DNA of 64,000 bases from positions 372,001 through 436,000 of the forward strand of contig NZ_JAXOUF010000004.1 of the NCBI RefSeq assembly GCF_034424805.1, given 5' to 3'. How positions within the stretch are numbered: the stretch's first letter is position 1; each line of letters opens with the position of its first letter. Shown piece after piece: positions 27,033-35,826 of the stretch. Origin of the DNA: Labrys sedimenti (GTDB lineage Bacteria; Pseudomonadota; Alphaproteobacteria; Rhizobiales; Labraceae). A program made the translations under genes and the position numbers. The notes beneath the pieces were generated by a model. The model made no database searches and was not told where the DNA came from. It saw only the letters and a list, made by a program, of their open reading frames with translations.

Positions 27033-27834
27033 GCGCTCGCGCGCCACGAGCGGTTTGTCGCATTACATCCTGGGTGGCCTCCTGCTGTTGGCGGCTGCAG
27101 CGGTGGCAACCGGTTTTGCCTATCTCAAGCTGACGACACAGGCTCCGCCGAAACTCGCCGCCGATTTGTGTCCCGTCGATGGGCCGACCTCCATGACCAT
27201 CGTCCTGCTCGATGCCTCGGACGCCTTGCCGCCGATCGGCCGCCAGCAATTGATGACGGAGCTCACCGATCTGGCCGAGGCGACACCCGACTACGGCCTG
27301 TTCGAACTGCGCATCCTGGAGCCCGATGCATCAGGCGGTGCCGTGAAGTTCCGGGCCTGCAATCCGGGAGACGGTTCGAGCGTGGACGCCCTCACCGGCA
27401 ACAAGGAGCTTGCCAGGCGGAAATGGATGCAGGGGTTCAAGCAACCACTCGAACGGGCTCTGGCCACGGATCTGGCCGGCATTCCCTCCGACAGTTCTCC
27501 GATCATGGCGACCATCCAGGCGATTGCCGTCGAAAGATTCACCGGCGCCAAGTCGGACAGCGTTCCCAAGAAGCTGGTCGTCGTCTCCGACATGATCGAG
27601 AACGGACGAGACTACAGCCAGTATCGCGGCGACCTCTCCTTCGCCCGCTTCAGGAAGTCGATCGCCTACAAACAATTCAGGACCGATCTTCACGGCGCCG
27701 ACGTGGGCATCAAATATGTACAGCGCCAGAAGCCACCGATCGACAGCGTTGCGCATATCCGGTTCTGGCAGGCGTGGATCGCCGACAATAACGGCAGGTT
27801 CGACGGCGCCGACCGGTTGCAGGGAGTGAACTGA
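27013..27834 (+). CDS. Membrane-anchored VWA-like protein, gene 2 of the ZorAB-like operon
   Basis: 273 residues. An Arg-rich start (ARNRRRRSRA) and a single membrane anchor (about 18-42) precede a domain with alternating hydrophobic strands typical of a von Willebrand A/Rossmann-type fold: MTIVLLDASDAL (an incomplete MIDAS-like DxSxx), a helix, LFELRIL, CNPGDGS, and KKLVVVSDMIENG in the position of the VWA LLTDG strand. Topology puts the domain in the periplasm. ATG 27013 overlaps gene 1; two bases separate its stop from the ATG of gene 3. I infer a metal- or ligand-binding adaptor for the membrane complex. Confidence 0.75.
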   Translation: MARNRRRRSRATSGLSHYILGGLLLLAAAAVATGFAYLKLTTQAPPKLAADLCPVDGPTSMTIVLLDASDALPPIGRQQLMTELTDLAEATPDYGLFELRILEPDASGGAVKFRACNPGDGSSVDALTGNKELARRKWMQGFKQPLERALATDLAGIPSDSSPIMATIQAIAVERFTGAKSDSVPKKLVVVSDMIENGRDYSQYRGDLSFARFRKSIAYKQFRTDLHGADVGIKYVQRQKPPIDSVAHIRFWQAWIADNNGRFDGADRLQGVN

Positions 27835-27836
27835 CG

Positions 27837-28910
27837 ATGGTCCAGGACAAGGCCTGGTCGACGACCGACAACGCCATCAGCGCCAGCGTCTTCAGCCTGT
27901 TCGTTCTGGCGGGCAGTGTCTACATCATCGCCGCCAAGCTACTGCACTATCCGGCCTTCCTGGTGACGTCAGTGCCGGTGGCGGTGATGGTGGTCTATGC
28001 GCTTGTCATCGTCGTGCTGCGGCGCTTCCGCCTGCGCTTGGACCAGGCGGGTGACAATATCTATTATATGGGTTTCCTCTTCACCCTCACCAGCCTCGGC
28101 GTATCGCTCTATCAGTTTCAGGCCGAGGGTGCGGTGGAGGAAATCGTCCGCAATTTCGGCGTCGCCATCGCCTCGACCATCGCCGGTGTCGCCCTTCGCG
28201 TGCTGTTCGGCCAGATGCGGCAGGATCCCTATGAGGTCGAGCTGGCCTCGCGCCTGGAACTGTCGGAAGCCACCCGGCGGGTTCGCCGGGAGCTGGACAC
28301 CATCGTGATCGAAATCGCGAATTTCCGCCGCTCTTCCCAGCAGATGATCATCGAGGGATTTGGGGAAGCCCGCGAGGGTGTGCGGGATGCGACCAGCAGG
28401 GCGCTCGGCGACTTCGAGGATTTGACCCGGAAGGCCGCCGGGCCGATCGAGGCGAGTGCCGATGCCAGCACCACGATCCTGAAGGCATTTGCCAAATCCG
28501 CATTCGAGAGTGTCGAGGCGGCCAATACAAAGTTCGCCGCGGAAACGGCGAAACTGTCGGAAGGCACGGACAGGCTCACGGCGACCTTGGAAGCGGTGTC
28601 GGACCATCTCAAAAGCCTGCAGGTGCCCGCCAACGTCATCGAAGAAAAGCTGCAGCCCTCGGTCGGTGAACTGACGCAGGCCGTCTCCCGGTTGAGCAAC
28701 AGCGTGGCAACCTTCATCGAGCACAACTCGCCGATGACACCGACCCAGCTTCTCGACACGGAAGCCAAGCGCAATGCCCGCATCGACAATCTGGCGGAGG
28801 CGATTGCTAGTCTGACCAGGCAGATGGAAGAGGCTGCCGCAGCCAAGCAGAGCAGGCCGCTGCGATATATCAGGCGCCTTTTGCGCAAATCGGCAGCGGC
28901 CGATGCGTAG
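27837..28910 (+). CDS. MotA/TolQ/ExbB-like channel subunit with helical tail, gene 3 of the ZorAB-like operon
   Basis: 357 residues. Four membrane segments (about 13-34, 40-62, 73-95, 100-122). The last two resemble the pore helices of MotA/TolQ/ExbB proteins: YYMGFLFTLTSLGVSL and FGVAIASTIAGVALRVLFG, with the small-residue and Thr positions that line such pores. A long cytoplasmic helical tail follows (about 130-320) with apolipoprotein-like heptads (GFGEAREGVRDATSRAL, ASTTILKAFAKSAFESVEAAN), recalling the tail of ZorA. GGGAG precedes the ATG. It overlaps gene 4 by eight bases. Likely the pentameric, ion-conducting half of a stator. Confidence 0.75.
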   Translation: MVQDKAWSTTDNAISASVFSLFVLAGSVYIIAAKLLHYPAFLVTSVPVAVMVVYALVIVVLRRFRLRLDQAGDNIYYMGFLFTLTSLGVSLYQFQAEGAVEEIVRNFGVAIASTIAGVALRVLFGQMRQDPYEVELASRLELSEATRRVRRELDTIVIEIANFRRSSQQMIIEGFGEAREGVRDATSRALGDFEDLTRKAAGPIEASADASTTILKAFAKSAFESVEAANTKFAAETAKLSEGTDRLTATLEAVSDHLKSLQVPANVIEEKLQPSVGELTQAVSRLSNSVATFIEHNSPMTPTQLLDTEAKRNARIDNLAEAIASLTRQMEEAAAAKQSRPLRYIRRLLRKSAAADA

Positions 28911-29982
28911 AGCAACCTCCATCGGCTCGGATGGAGCGGCCTATCGGCGCGGCATCGTCCTCGGCCTGACCATGGCGGAGATCATGCTGCTGCTGGTTTT
29001 CTGCCTGCTGATCGCCCTGACGGTCATGTTCAGCCGGGAACAGGAGCGTGCCAACCTTCTTGCCGCCCGCCTGAAGCACGCCGAAGCGGCGTTCGCAAAG
29101 GAGCAGCAGACGTCGAAGGATCTCGCCACTCTCCTCGACGAGTTCAAACGCGCCGGAGCAATTCCCCAACAAGTCGACGATAGTTGGCGCAAACTGGTCG
29201 AAGCGCGCGCTCTCGTCGACAGATTGCAGAAGAGCGGTGTCGATCCGGATCAGCTGAAACAATATGCCTCGAAACTCAAGGACATCCTGCCCACGCTGAC
29301 CACCGACGTCACAGGAACCGATCTGGCAACGGCATGGCTCCAGATTGCCGAAGCGAAAAGCCGAATGACAACCACCGAGCTTGGGAATTTGTCGGTGTCC
29401 GAGGTGGCCGACCTCATCGTCAAGGGCGCCAAGACACAGCAGGCCGAGCGAGAGGGGCGCGGCGAGCACGACTGGCCACCGATCATCAATTTGAGCGAAG
29501 CCAGTGGCTACAATTTTGCGATCGGCCGGGCCGACCTCACGCCGGATTTCGACAAGAAGCTCAAGACGAACGTGGTCGAGCGGGTGGCGAAGATCGTCGC
29601 CGAATATGATGTCGATGTCGTCGAGGTGATCGGCCACACGGATGAACAGGCCGTCAACAACCGCGCTTCCAATCTGGATGGCAAGCTCATCCCTGCCCTG
29701 GCAGGCAAGGTGCAGATCGATGGTCTCACCCCCGCGGACAATGCGGGTCTGGGCATGGCCCGGGCCGTGTCCGTCGCCAGGGTCCTGGAGAATGACCCGC
29801 GCCTCAAGGGCGTGACGGTTCTTCCTCTCTCCGGAGGCCAGATGATCCTGCCGGGTGACAAGGTGACCGATGGATCCGTCAGGGGCGACGTCAAGGAACG
29901 GCGCCGGATCGAGATCAGGGTGCGAAGGTCCGAAGGCAAGGCGGCGAGCGGCCTCCGGCCTGAATCGGGGACGCACCCCTGA
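28903..29982 (+). CDS. MotB/OmpA-like stator subunit, gene 4 of the ZorAB-like operon
   Basis: 359 residues. One membrane segment (about 17-42) carries an acidic residue, Glu26 (GLTMAEIMLLLVF), where MotB/ExbD/ZorB carry their proton-relay Asp. A periplasmic coiled region (about 45-170) leads to an OmpA-like peptidoglycan-binding domain (about 200-345) with YNFAIGRADLTPDF, VVEVIGHTDEQ, AGLGMARAVSVARVL and RRRIEIRVRR. Partner of gene 3: together they form the channel/stator pair. Start ATGCGTAG overlaps the previous stop, giving tight coupling. Eighteen bases separate its stop from the convergent esterase gene. Confidence 0.85.
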   Translation: MRRATSIGSDGAAYRRGIVLGLTMAEIMLLLVFCLLIALTVMFSREQERANLLAARLKHAEAAFAKEQQTSKDLATLLDEFKRAGAIPQQVDDSWRKLVEARALVDRLQKSGVDPDQLKQYASKLKDILPTLTTDVTGTDLATAWLQIAEAKSRMTTTELGNLSVSEVADLIVKGAKTQQAEREGRGEHDWPPIINLSEASGYNFAIGRADLTPDFDKKLKTNVVERVAKIVAEYDVDVVEVIGHTDEQAVNNRASNLDGKLIPALAGKVQIDGLTPADNAGLGMARAVSVARVLENDPRLKGVTVLPLSGGQMILPGDKVTDGSVRGDVKERRRIEIRVRRSEGKAASGLRPESGTHP

Positions 29983-30000
29983 CCCGACGCGCCGTCAGCC

Positions 30001-30828
30001 TCACATGGAAAACAAGGCGCGCGTCAAGGCGTGGTCGGCATCGACAAGCCCATCCAGAATGTTGAAGTGGTGGCGATCGGGTTCTTCGACGACGTCCGTC
30101 TCGATGCCGAGACCGCGCCAGATATTACCGAGGAGCGCATTCTGGCGAAGGAACTCGGACGTCTCCCGGGCACCGGCCCAGCAGATCAGCCGGCTGCCGG
30201 GCAAAGGATCGAGCAGGGCCGGGCTCTCGCTTTTGGCTTCGTTCGTATCGATCTTCAGCGTTGCATTGCGCGCAATATTCATCAACGGCCGAAGGTCGTG
30301 CAGGCCCGAAACAGAGAGTGTTCCGGCGATCCGGTCCTGGACTTCACCGGGAAGCGGCGTCGTTTGGCTGATCATGCGCGTCACCAGCTGGCCACCGGCG
30401 GAATGGCCGGTCAACCGGATCGGGCCCGGCACGATGCTCGCAGCCGCCACGATGGCCTGGCCGATCGACTTCGTGATGTCGGCGATGCGCACCTCCGGAG
30501 CAAGCGGGTAGCTGGGTATCGCCACTGCATAGCCATGCGCCAGCGCCCCCTGCGCGAGATGCGACCAGAAGCTCTTGTCGAGCGCCATCCAAAATCCGCC
30601 ATGGACGAAGACGACCAGACCGGCCGGGCTCCCCTTGGGATGGAACAGGTCGAAGCGCTGGCGAAGATCGTCGCCATAGGCAAGTTCCAGCCGCGCCCGG
30701 TCATCGGCGACGAGCGTCTCGCGGGCAATCCGGGCGGGCTCGACCCAGGCATTCGGCCACGCCGCGCTCCCGGGGATGTTCGCTGCGTTGTCGTAAGCCC
30801 AGGTCCAGTCGACCACCCGATATCGCAT
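30001..30828 (-). CDS. Alpha/beta hydrolase, kynurenine-formamidase/BD-FAE-like
   Basis: 275 residues, cytoplasmic. An oxyanion motif FVHGGFWMALDKSFWSH, nucleophile elbow LTGHSAGGQL, and the C-terminal acid and His (EEPDRHHFNIL) place it in the arylformamidase-like group of alpha/beta hydrolases, which hydrolyse formamides or esters. It is last in a likely cupin-hydrolase transcript (79-base gap). No tryptophan-catabolism genes are near, so the substrate is open. Confidence 0.85.
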   Translation of the reverse strand: MRYRVVDWTWAYDNAANIPGSAAWPNAWVEPARIARETLVADDRARLELAYGDDLRQRFDLFHPKGSPAGLVVFVHGGFWMALDKSFWSHLAQGALAHGYAVAIPSYPLAPEVRIADITKSIGQAIVAAASIVPGPIRLTGHSAGGQLVTRMISQTTPLPGEVQDRIAGTLSVSGLHDLRPLMNIARNATLKIDTNEAKSESPALLDPLPGSRLICWAGARETSEFLRQNALLGNIWRGLGIETDVVEEPDRHHFNILDGLVDADHALTRALFSM

Positions 30829-30907
30829 CTTACTCTCTCTTTCAGGCCTGCCGCTCGCAAAGCGGGGCTCGCCTCACCCCGCTCCCGCTTTCCGGAAAGC
30901 CCTGGTC

Positions 30908-31360
30908 TCAGTCATTGGCCTCTGGAGGCAGAAAATCGACGTCGTGTTCCGCGGAAGCACGTATGACGGCTTCGACATCGGACATGTTGTGCAGGGTCTT
31001 GAACAGGTCCCGCAGCCGGCCGGCGGGCGACACCCAGAAAAGCGCGCGAGCCGGCTTGTCCGTCTTGTTGAAATAGCCGTGCGGGATGCCGCGCGGCATG
31101 CGCACCAGGTCGCCAGGCTTGGCTGTCTGCCACTTTCCGTCGAGTTTCAGCTCCAGCTGGCCTTCCAGCAGGAAGATGAATTCATCCTGAGTCGGATGGA
31201 TGTGGACAGGCACGAACTGGCCGGGTTCGGAATTCGCCTCGAAGGCGAAGGTCGACCCGCAATCGGCCTTCGGGAAATAGCGTTGGCCAAGAATGTTCCA
31301 TTCGACCTGCTCATAGCCCTCGCCGTGCCGCGTGATACCGCCATCCAGTTCCGTGGTCAT
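30908..31360 (-). CDS. Cupin domain protein
   Basis: 150 residues. A single RmlC-like barrel with cupin motif 1 VPVHIHPTQDEFIFLLEGQLEL (metal ligands His, His, Glu) and motif 2 PGDLVRMPRGIPHGYFN (His). Quercetinase-like or small-molecule-binding cupins look like this; the reaction is not evident. ATG 31360 follows a strong GGGGAGGG. Same strand as the downstream esterase. 31361-31666 contains no gene I can support. Confidence 0.85.
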   Translation of the reverse strand: MTTELDGGITRHGEGYEQVEWNILGQRYFPKADCGSTFAFEANSEPGQFVPVHIHPTQDEFIFLLEGQLELKLDGKWQTAKPGDLVRMPRGIPHGYFNKTDKPARALFWVSPAGRLRDLFKTLHNMSDVEAVIRASAEHDVDFLPPEAND

Positions 31361-31666
31361 CGCGATCCCTCCCCTTTTGTCTGGTTTCAATATTCATTCA
31401 CAAGAAAAGACATGCGCCGCCCTCGGGCGGCGCATGCACCGGGATCATAACCTCGTCTGCGTATCCTGAAATGGGTCTTTTCCACGAAAAGCCCATTCTC
31501 CCGTCCAATCCGCAGCAGGCCCGCGAAATGGGAGACGGCCCTCGTCATCATCGACCGTTCAAGGACTGCCATGACCCCAGAATCTCTATTTCGAAGCGAG
31601 TTCCGAACGTCCCGTCTTCCTGCGCCACGGCATGAATCGGGATCTGGCGGAACAGAGCCACCGGGG

Positions 31667-31924
31667 CTATCGGCCTCGCCGCCGCATCTGCCATCTCGAG
31701 GGCCGATCGTCCTCGATCTGTCCCAACCCGTATAGAATGTCCGCCACAGTGGTCTTCAGCTTGGCGGCCAACTTCACCGCAACGTCGGGAGGGATCGCTT
31801 CCCGGCCCGCCGCCCATGCCTCCAGCTGGGTAAGATCCACGCCCACCCGCCTTGCAAGCCATGAAGGGTCCATACCAGCCTGGTTCATCGCCTGAGCCAG
31901 GCCATTGGGATATTCAGCGGCCAT
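31667..31924 (-). CDS. Small XRE-family helix-turn-helix regulator
   Basis: 85 residues, essentially one HTH_XRE domain: MNQAGMDPSWLARRVGVDLTQLEAW, AAGREAIPPDVAVKLAAKL, TTVADILYG. DNA-binding repressor-like protein with no sensory domain. Ends in an Arg-rich tail. It could control the cupin-hydrolase pair downstream or the SerC-SerA-like gene upstream; both are on the same strand. Weak ribosome-binding site. Confidence 0.75.
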   Translation of the reverse strand: MAAEYPNGLAQAMNQAGMDPSWLARRVGVDLTQLEAWAAGREAIPPDVAVKLAAKLKTTVADILYGLGQIEDDRPSRWQMRRRGR

Positions 31925-32294
31925 CTTGATTCAAAAGTCTGCAGGGAAACCTATTGCTGTCGTCCCGGTCACCTTGGGCGGTGAATATGACAGAAAGAAG
32001 CCCGCTATGGACGCTCCGGGCTTCTACGAGAAGTACTCCCCGATTTATGCCCGCGAGTGCTGGAGGTTTCTGGGGCTCCGATCCCCCAATTGTTGGACCG
32101 CCCGACTGAGGGAGCCCTGCCCAATCCGTCCAGGATCAACTTCATCCTGTCGAGCCACTTTCTGGGGTGCCGATGCCACCGGTAGGCTGGATGGAGGTGT
32201 TGCGAGACCCCCATCCAATCGGAGCCAGCATGATCGCTGGCTCATGTCCTACTGGTGCTATCCACGGCGGTCCCGCCCGGCCAAACCAGGTCCT
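31925..32294. other. Intergenic region without a recognised feature
   Basis: 370 bases between the XRE gene and the fusion enzyme gene (both minus). Contains the XRE promoter by position. Short frames here translate to compositionally odd sequence with no family resemblance. Confidence 0.4.
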
Positions 32295-35276
32295 TTAGCC
32301 TTCGGCATAAGGCCCCCTCAACCCGAGCTTTTCGGTCAGCGCCGTGTAGCGGTTGGTGTCCCGCACGAGAGCGGCGCCATAGCGCTGCAGCAAAGTGGCG
32401 CGACGGTCCGGATCGGTGGTCGATGACAGCGCTCCCCAGATCGCGGCGAGGGATTCCACGGCCTCGCGCGCCTGGCGCAGGACTGCTTCATCGGCGACCG
32501 CGCGAGCAAGCGTGCCACCTGTCACGGCACCTATGCCATTGACGGTGCGGGCGCCGGCATTGCGGTAGCCCGGCGGCAGATCGCCCTTCAGATTGGTGAC
32601 GACGCCATACTGGATGACGTCGAAGATCTGGTCGACGGCCTGCCTGGCCCCCTCCACCCGCGAGGGATGATCGGTGTCGGCGGCGGCATGCGGCAAAAGT
32701 TCGAGCTTGCCTGGATGCCGGCTTTCGAGCGCGCGATAGGGCACCATCGGGCCCGACAACGTGCCGTCGGCCGCATTGCGGAAGAGATCGGCGTCGATGC
32801 AGGCATAGGAGACCTTGCCTTGGGCAAACGCCGCATCGAGGGCGTCGGCGTCGACCACTTCGCCACGGTCATAGTTGATGAGCACGGCGCCATCGGCGAG
32901 GCGGTTGAGGATATCGCTGCCGATCAGCGACTGGTTGGCGAAGCGTCCGCTCTTGGCATCGACCGGGCCGAGGCCGGTATGCACGGTGAGGACATGGGCC
33001 CCCTCCGCCGCAGCTTCGGCGGTCGGAGCGTATTCGAAGCCTTCCGACTCGATCCAATCCTTGTGCCGCTCGCGGGCATGGATGGCCACCTGCATGCCAA
33101 AGGCGCTGGCGAGCTTGGCGAGCTCGCGGCCGATATTGCCATAGCCGATCACCGCGATGCGCCGCCCTTCCAGCTTTTCGGTCGGGAAGTCGCGCAAATG
33201 CTTGCCGGTATCGAACTCGCCGGCGACGACGCGCCGATGCAGTTCGTCGACCTTGAGGTCGGGCGCCACCTTGAGCAGGGCCTTGAAGGCCATCTGGGCC
33301 GTCGCCCGGCTGTTGAAGCTCGGCGTGTTCATCAGGGGCGCTTCGCCGCCGACGCCACTGCCGCCACCCCAGGAGACCGAGCCCATATTGCCGGTGCCGG
33401 CGCCGATGCGCACGCCGCCGAGCGGAAACACCGAATTCTTCGGCAGGAAGGTGGCCGCGGCAATCACCGCATCATATTGGCCCTTGTCGGTCTGCGGCAG
33501 GAGCTCTGCCTCGGTGCTGAGATTGGGTTGGTAGAAGAAGTGGATGCGCCCCTTCTCCAACGCGCCTTCGTCCCGGATCGGCCCGAGATGGAAGACGCCG
33601 CCCTTCGCTTCGATGTGGCGGCGGACTTCCTGGTGATCGGGCTCTCCCTCACCGTCGAAGCGCATGCCGATGAGATCGGCCACCAATACCTTGTAGGCCC
33701 GGTTCGGATCGTCGCGCCTGACACGCTCGCCACCGCCATCGGCACTGGCCGGGAAGGTCTCGCCAAGCCTGGCGAGCTCTTCTTCGAGCACCACGATCTT
33801 GGCACGCAGATAGGCGTATTCGAGATTGTCGAGCAGGGCATCGATGTCCTCCACCGGCCGGATGCCGCCGATCCAGGCGCGATAATCGCCGGGCGTGCCG
33901 GGGAAGGCGTTGACATAGCGGGCAACGTCGAGACCGCGCTCATGCTCGCCATTGGGATGGGTGATGCCTTCATAGGCAAGAATTTGCTTGGAACGGGCGA
34001 TGATACGGGCATGGATGGCGGCGTCGGTGATGTCGGCATCCCTGATGCGCAGCAGCGTCACCGCCGCACCGCGCCGCTCGGGATCGGCGACGCCGAGCTC
34101 GAACAGGGGATGGCTGGCCACCCACTGGTTCACGGCGGCGCGGTTGCGCACCGAGCGCTTGTAGAGATCCTGAACCGACCCGAGGCGCTTTTCCGAGCGC
34201 AGCAGGCCGAAAGTGGTCTCGGCAAAGGCAAGGGTGGAGTAGGTGTTGATCACGCCACCCAGCATCTTGTCCTGCGCCGGGTCATAGATCGGCCCGACAT
34301 TGACGGTCCTCTCGCCGGTGAGAGGGCGCTTGGGATCGACCGGCGCCACGATCTTGAGCTGGCGCGGGATTGCCCAGGACGGCGACTTCTGGTTCCTCTC
34401 GATGAGATCCAGCGCCTGCGGCGTGAAGGAGACGACGAAGTAGCCCGAGATACCGCCGATCGCCTTCTGGAACGGCATGAACAGGCAGCATTTGGCAATG
34501 ACGCTCTTCACCGCCTCCTCGCCCCAGGGCATGGCGCCGAGCATCGAGGTGGCGTCGAGCACGGCATGGTGTTCGGCCGGATTGCGGTCGAGCCATTCGA
34601 GCAGATTGGCGATGTCCTGGGCGGTATAGGTCGTGGCGCCGGTGGTCTCATGCCCAACCCCGATGAAAAGCTTGACGCCCATCTTTTCGAGCGCGTCGGC
34701 GCTGGGAATGGCGCCCTCTTCCTCGGCAAAGTGGATGCGGGACTCATCGCCATTGCGGGCGTAGCGGTGCATCTCGATGAGCTGCGCCCCCCAGGACTGG
34801 CGGAAGAAGCCGCCGGCCTTGGCGGCTTCGGACTCCGGCCGGAGCGTGTCGACATAGACATGCTGGCCGGGATCGCTGGCGGTCACCAGGTGGAGGGCGC
34901 AGACCGTGAAACCGCTATGGCCACCGCCGAGCCCCACCGCCATCTTGTTCGCCTTGGGGAACTCGAAATAGCGATGGATCTCCCGCATCATGTCGGTCAG
35001 GAACTTGTCGGCGGGATAGCCCCGATGCATGCTCCGCCCGACCTCGGCCGTGGTGAAGGGGCCGAGATCGGCACCCCGGTCGTCGAGCTTCCGATAGTTC
35101 TTTTCGAGCCAGCTATCGAATTCGAAGCGCAGGAGACGGGCATCGACCTCGTCCAGCGTGCCGTCGGTGATCGGCCCAACGCCGAAGAAGGGATTGGAGG
35201 TGCGCGCCGGCGGCCCCGAACGCGTCAGTTCGAGAGTCTTGTCGCGTTGTGCCTTCAGCGTCTGGGCATTCGCCAT
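32295..35276 (-). CDS. Fusion of phosphoserine-aminotransferase-like and 2-hydroxyacid-dehydrogenase-like domains
   Basis: 993 residues. The N-terminal half (about 20-500) is a class V PLP aminotransferase of SerC type: SNPFFGVGP opening, LDATSMLGAMPW with the PLP-ring Asp241, and FMPFQKAIGG with the Schiff-base Lys271. The C-terminal half (about 530-900) is a D-isomer 2-hydroxyacid dehydrogenase of SerA type: NAD-binding GYGNIG (711-716), LINYDRGEVVDADALD (Arg804) and LLPHAAADT (His863). The usual catalytic Glu after the Arg is not evident (CIDADLF). Both steps flank 3-phosphohydroxypyruvate in serine synthesis, so a channelling bifunctional enzyme is possible, but serB is absent nearby and another substrate is equally possible. 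Confidence 0.85.
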   Translation of the reverse strand: MANAQTLKAQRDKTLELTRSGPPARTSNPFFGVGPITDGTLDEVDARLLRFEFDSWLEKNYRKLDDRGADLGPFTTAEVGRSMHRGYPADKFLTDMMREIHRYFEFPKANKMAVGLGGGHSGFTVCALHLVTASDPGQHVYVDTLRPESEAAKAGGFFRQSWGAQLIEMHRYARNGDESRIHFAEEEGAIPSADALEKMGVKLFIGVGHETTGATTYTAQDIANLLEWLDRNPAEHHAVLDATSMLGAMPWGEEAVKSVIAKCCLFMPFQKAIGGISGYFVVSFTPQALDLIERNQKSPSWAIPRQLKIVAPVDPKRPLTGERTVNVGPIYDPAQDKMLGGVINTYSTLAFAETTFGLLRSEKRLGSVQDLYKRSVRNRAAVNQWVASHPLFELGVADPERRGAAVTLLRIRDADITDAAIHARIIARSKQILAYEGITHPNGEHERGLDVARYVNAFPGTPGDYRAWIGGIRPVEDIDALLDNLEYAYLRAKIVVLEEELARLGETFPASADGGGERVRRDDPNRAYKVLVADLIGMRFDGEGEPDHQEVRRHIEAKGGVFHLGPIRDEGALEKGRIHFFYQPNLSTEAELLPQTDKGQYDAVIAAATFLPKNSVFPLGGVRIGAGTGNMGSVSWGGGSGVGGEAPLMNTPSFNSRATAQMAFKALLKVAPDLKVDELHRRVVAGEFDTGKHLRDFPTEKLEGRRIAVIGYGNIGRELAKLASAFGMQVAIHARERHKDWIESEGFEYAPTAEAAAEGAHVLTVHTGLGPVDAKSGRFANQSLIGSDILNRLADGAVLINYDRGEVVDADALDAAFAQGKVSYACIDADLFRNAADGTLSGPMVPYRALESRHPGKLELLPHAAADTDHPSRVEGARQAVDQIFDVIQYGVVTNLKGDLPPGYRNAGARTVNGIGAVTGGTLARAVADEAVLRQAREAVESLAAIWGALSSTTDPDRRATLLQRYGAALVRDTNRYTALTEKLGLRGPYAEG

Positions 35277-35826
35277 CGGTCGGCGTCTCCTGTTCGAGTG
35301 GAAAAGGCTTCTTGGTGCCCGATAATAGCCGGCGCTCGCTGCCGTAAATATCGCGAGCCCGACTCAACATTCACCTTGCTGCGCATTTCGGAGCGGGGGC
35401 GAGGCGGGCTGGAGAAGCCTCGTTGAGAGGAGCCGATCCCCTGCCGGGCCGGATTGCCGATCCTCCGCTCCCAAAGCAACGGAGCAGAGCGCACCCGTTC
35501 ATCCGCCCCGAGCGCCCGGGCATGCGCGACGATGGATTGGATGATGCACCCGCCCGCTGCTCCGAAGCGGGGCCGACCCGAGCCACGTCAGCTTGACAGC
35601 GAGCGCGTCGGCTATGCCCGGGGAAGCCGAAAAAGACTTTGCACGAGCAATGGCCTCGCAAGCATCCGCGTACAGCCTTATAATCCAGCCTTGAACAAGC
35701 ATTGACCGACCAGATCCGCTCCTCTAGCGTTTGAGATCACCTGCGACGGCAGCGCCACTCGAATGGCAAGTTTGCTGGCTAAGAGCAGGGTGCCGCATTC
35801 TCGTGTTGATGGAGTCTTGCGCAATA
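35277..35826. other. Divergent promoter region, fusion enzyme and amiC-like gene
   Basis: 550 bases with no gene I can support. A frame open from 35731 runs into the amiC-like gene but lacks a ribosome-binding site and family resemblance until 35827. Promoters for both divergent genes must be here; none is clear by eye. Confidence 0.4.

Noticed and set aside
25581..29982. Call as a complete Zorya defence system
   Set aside because: No ZorC, ZorD helicase or ZorE nuclease is encoded nearby, and genes 1 and 2 are not Zorya components; only the channel/stator pair is comparable.
32667..35426. Long plus-strand open frame antisense to the SerC-SerA-like gene
   Set aside because: Its translation is rich in His, Gly, Asp and Arg with no domain, typical of the complement of a GC-rich gene; the minus-strand product has clear catalytic motifs.
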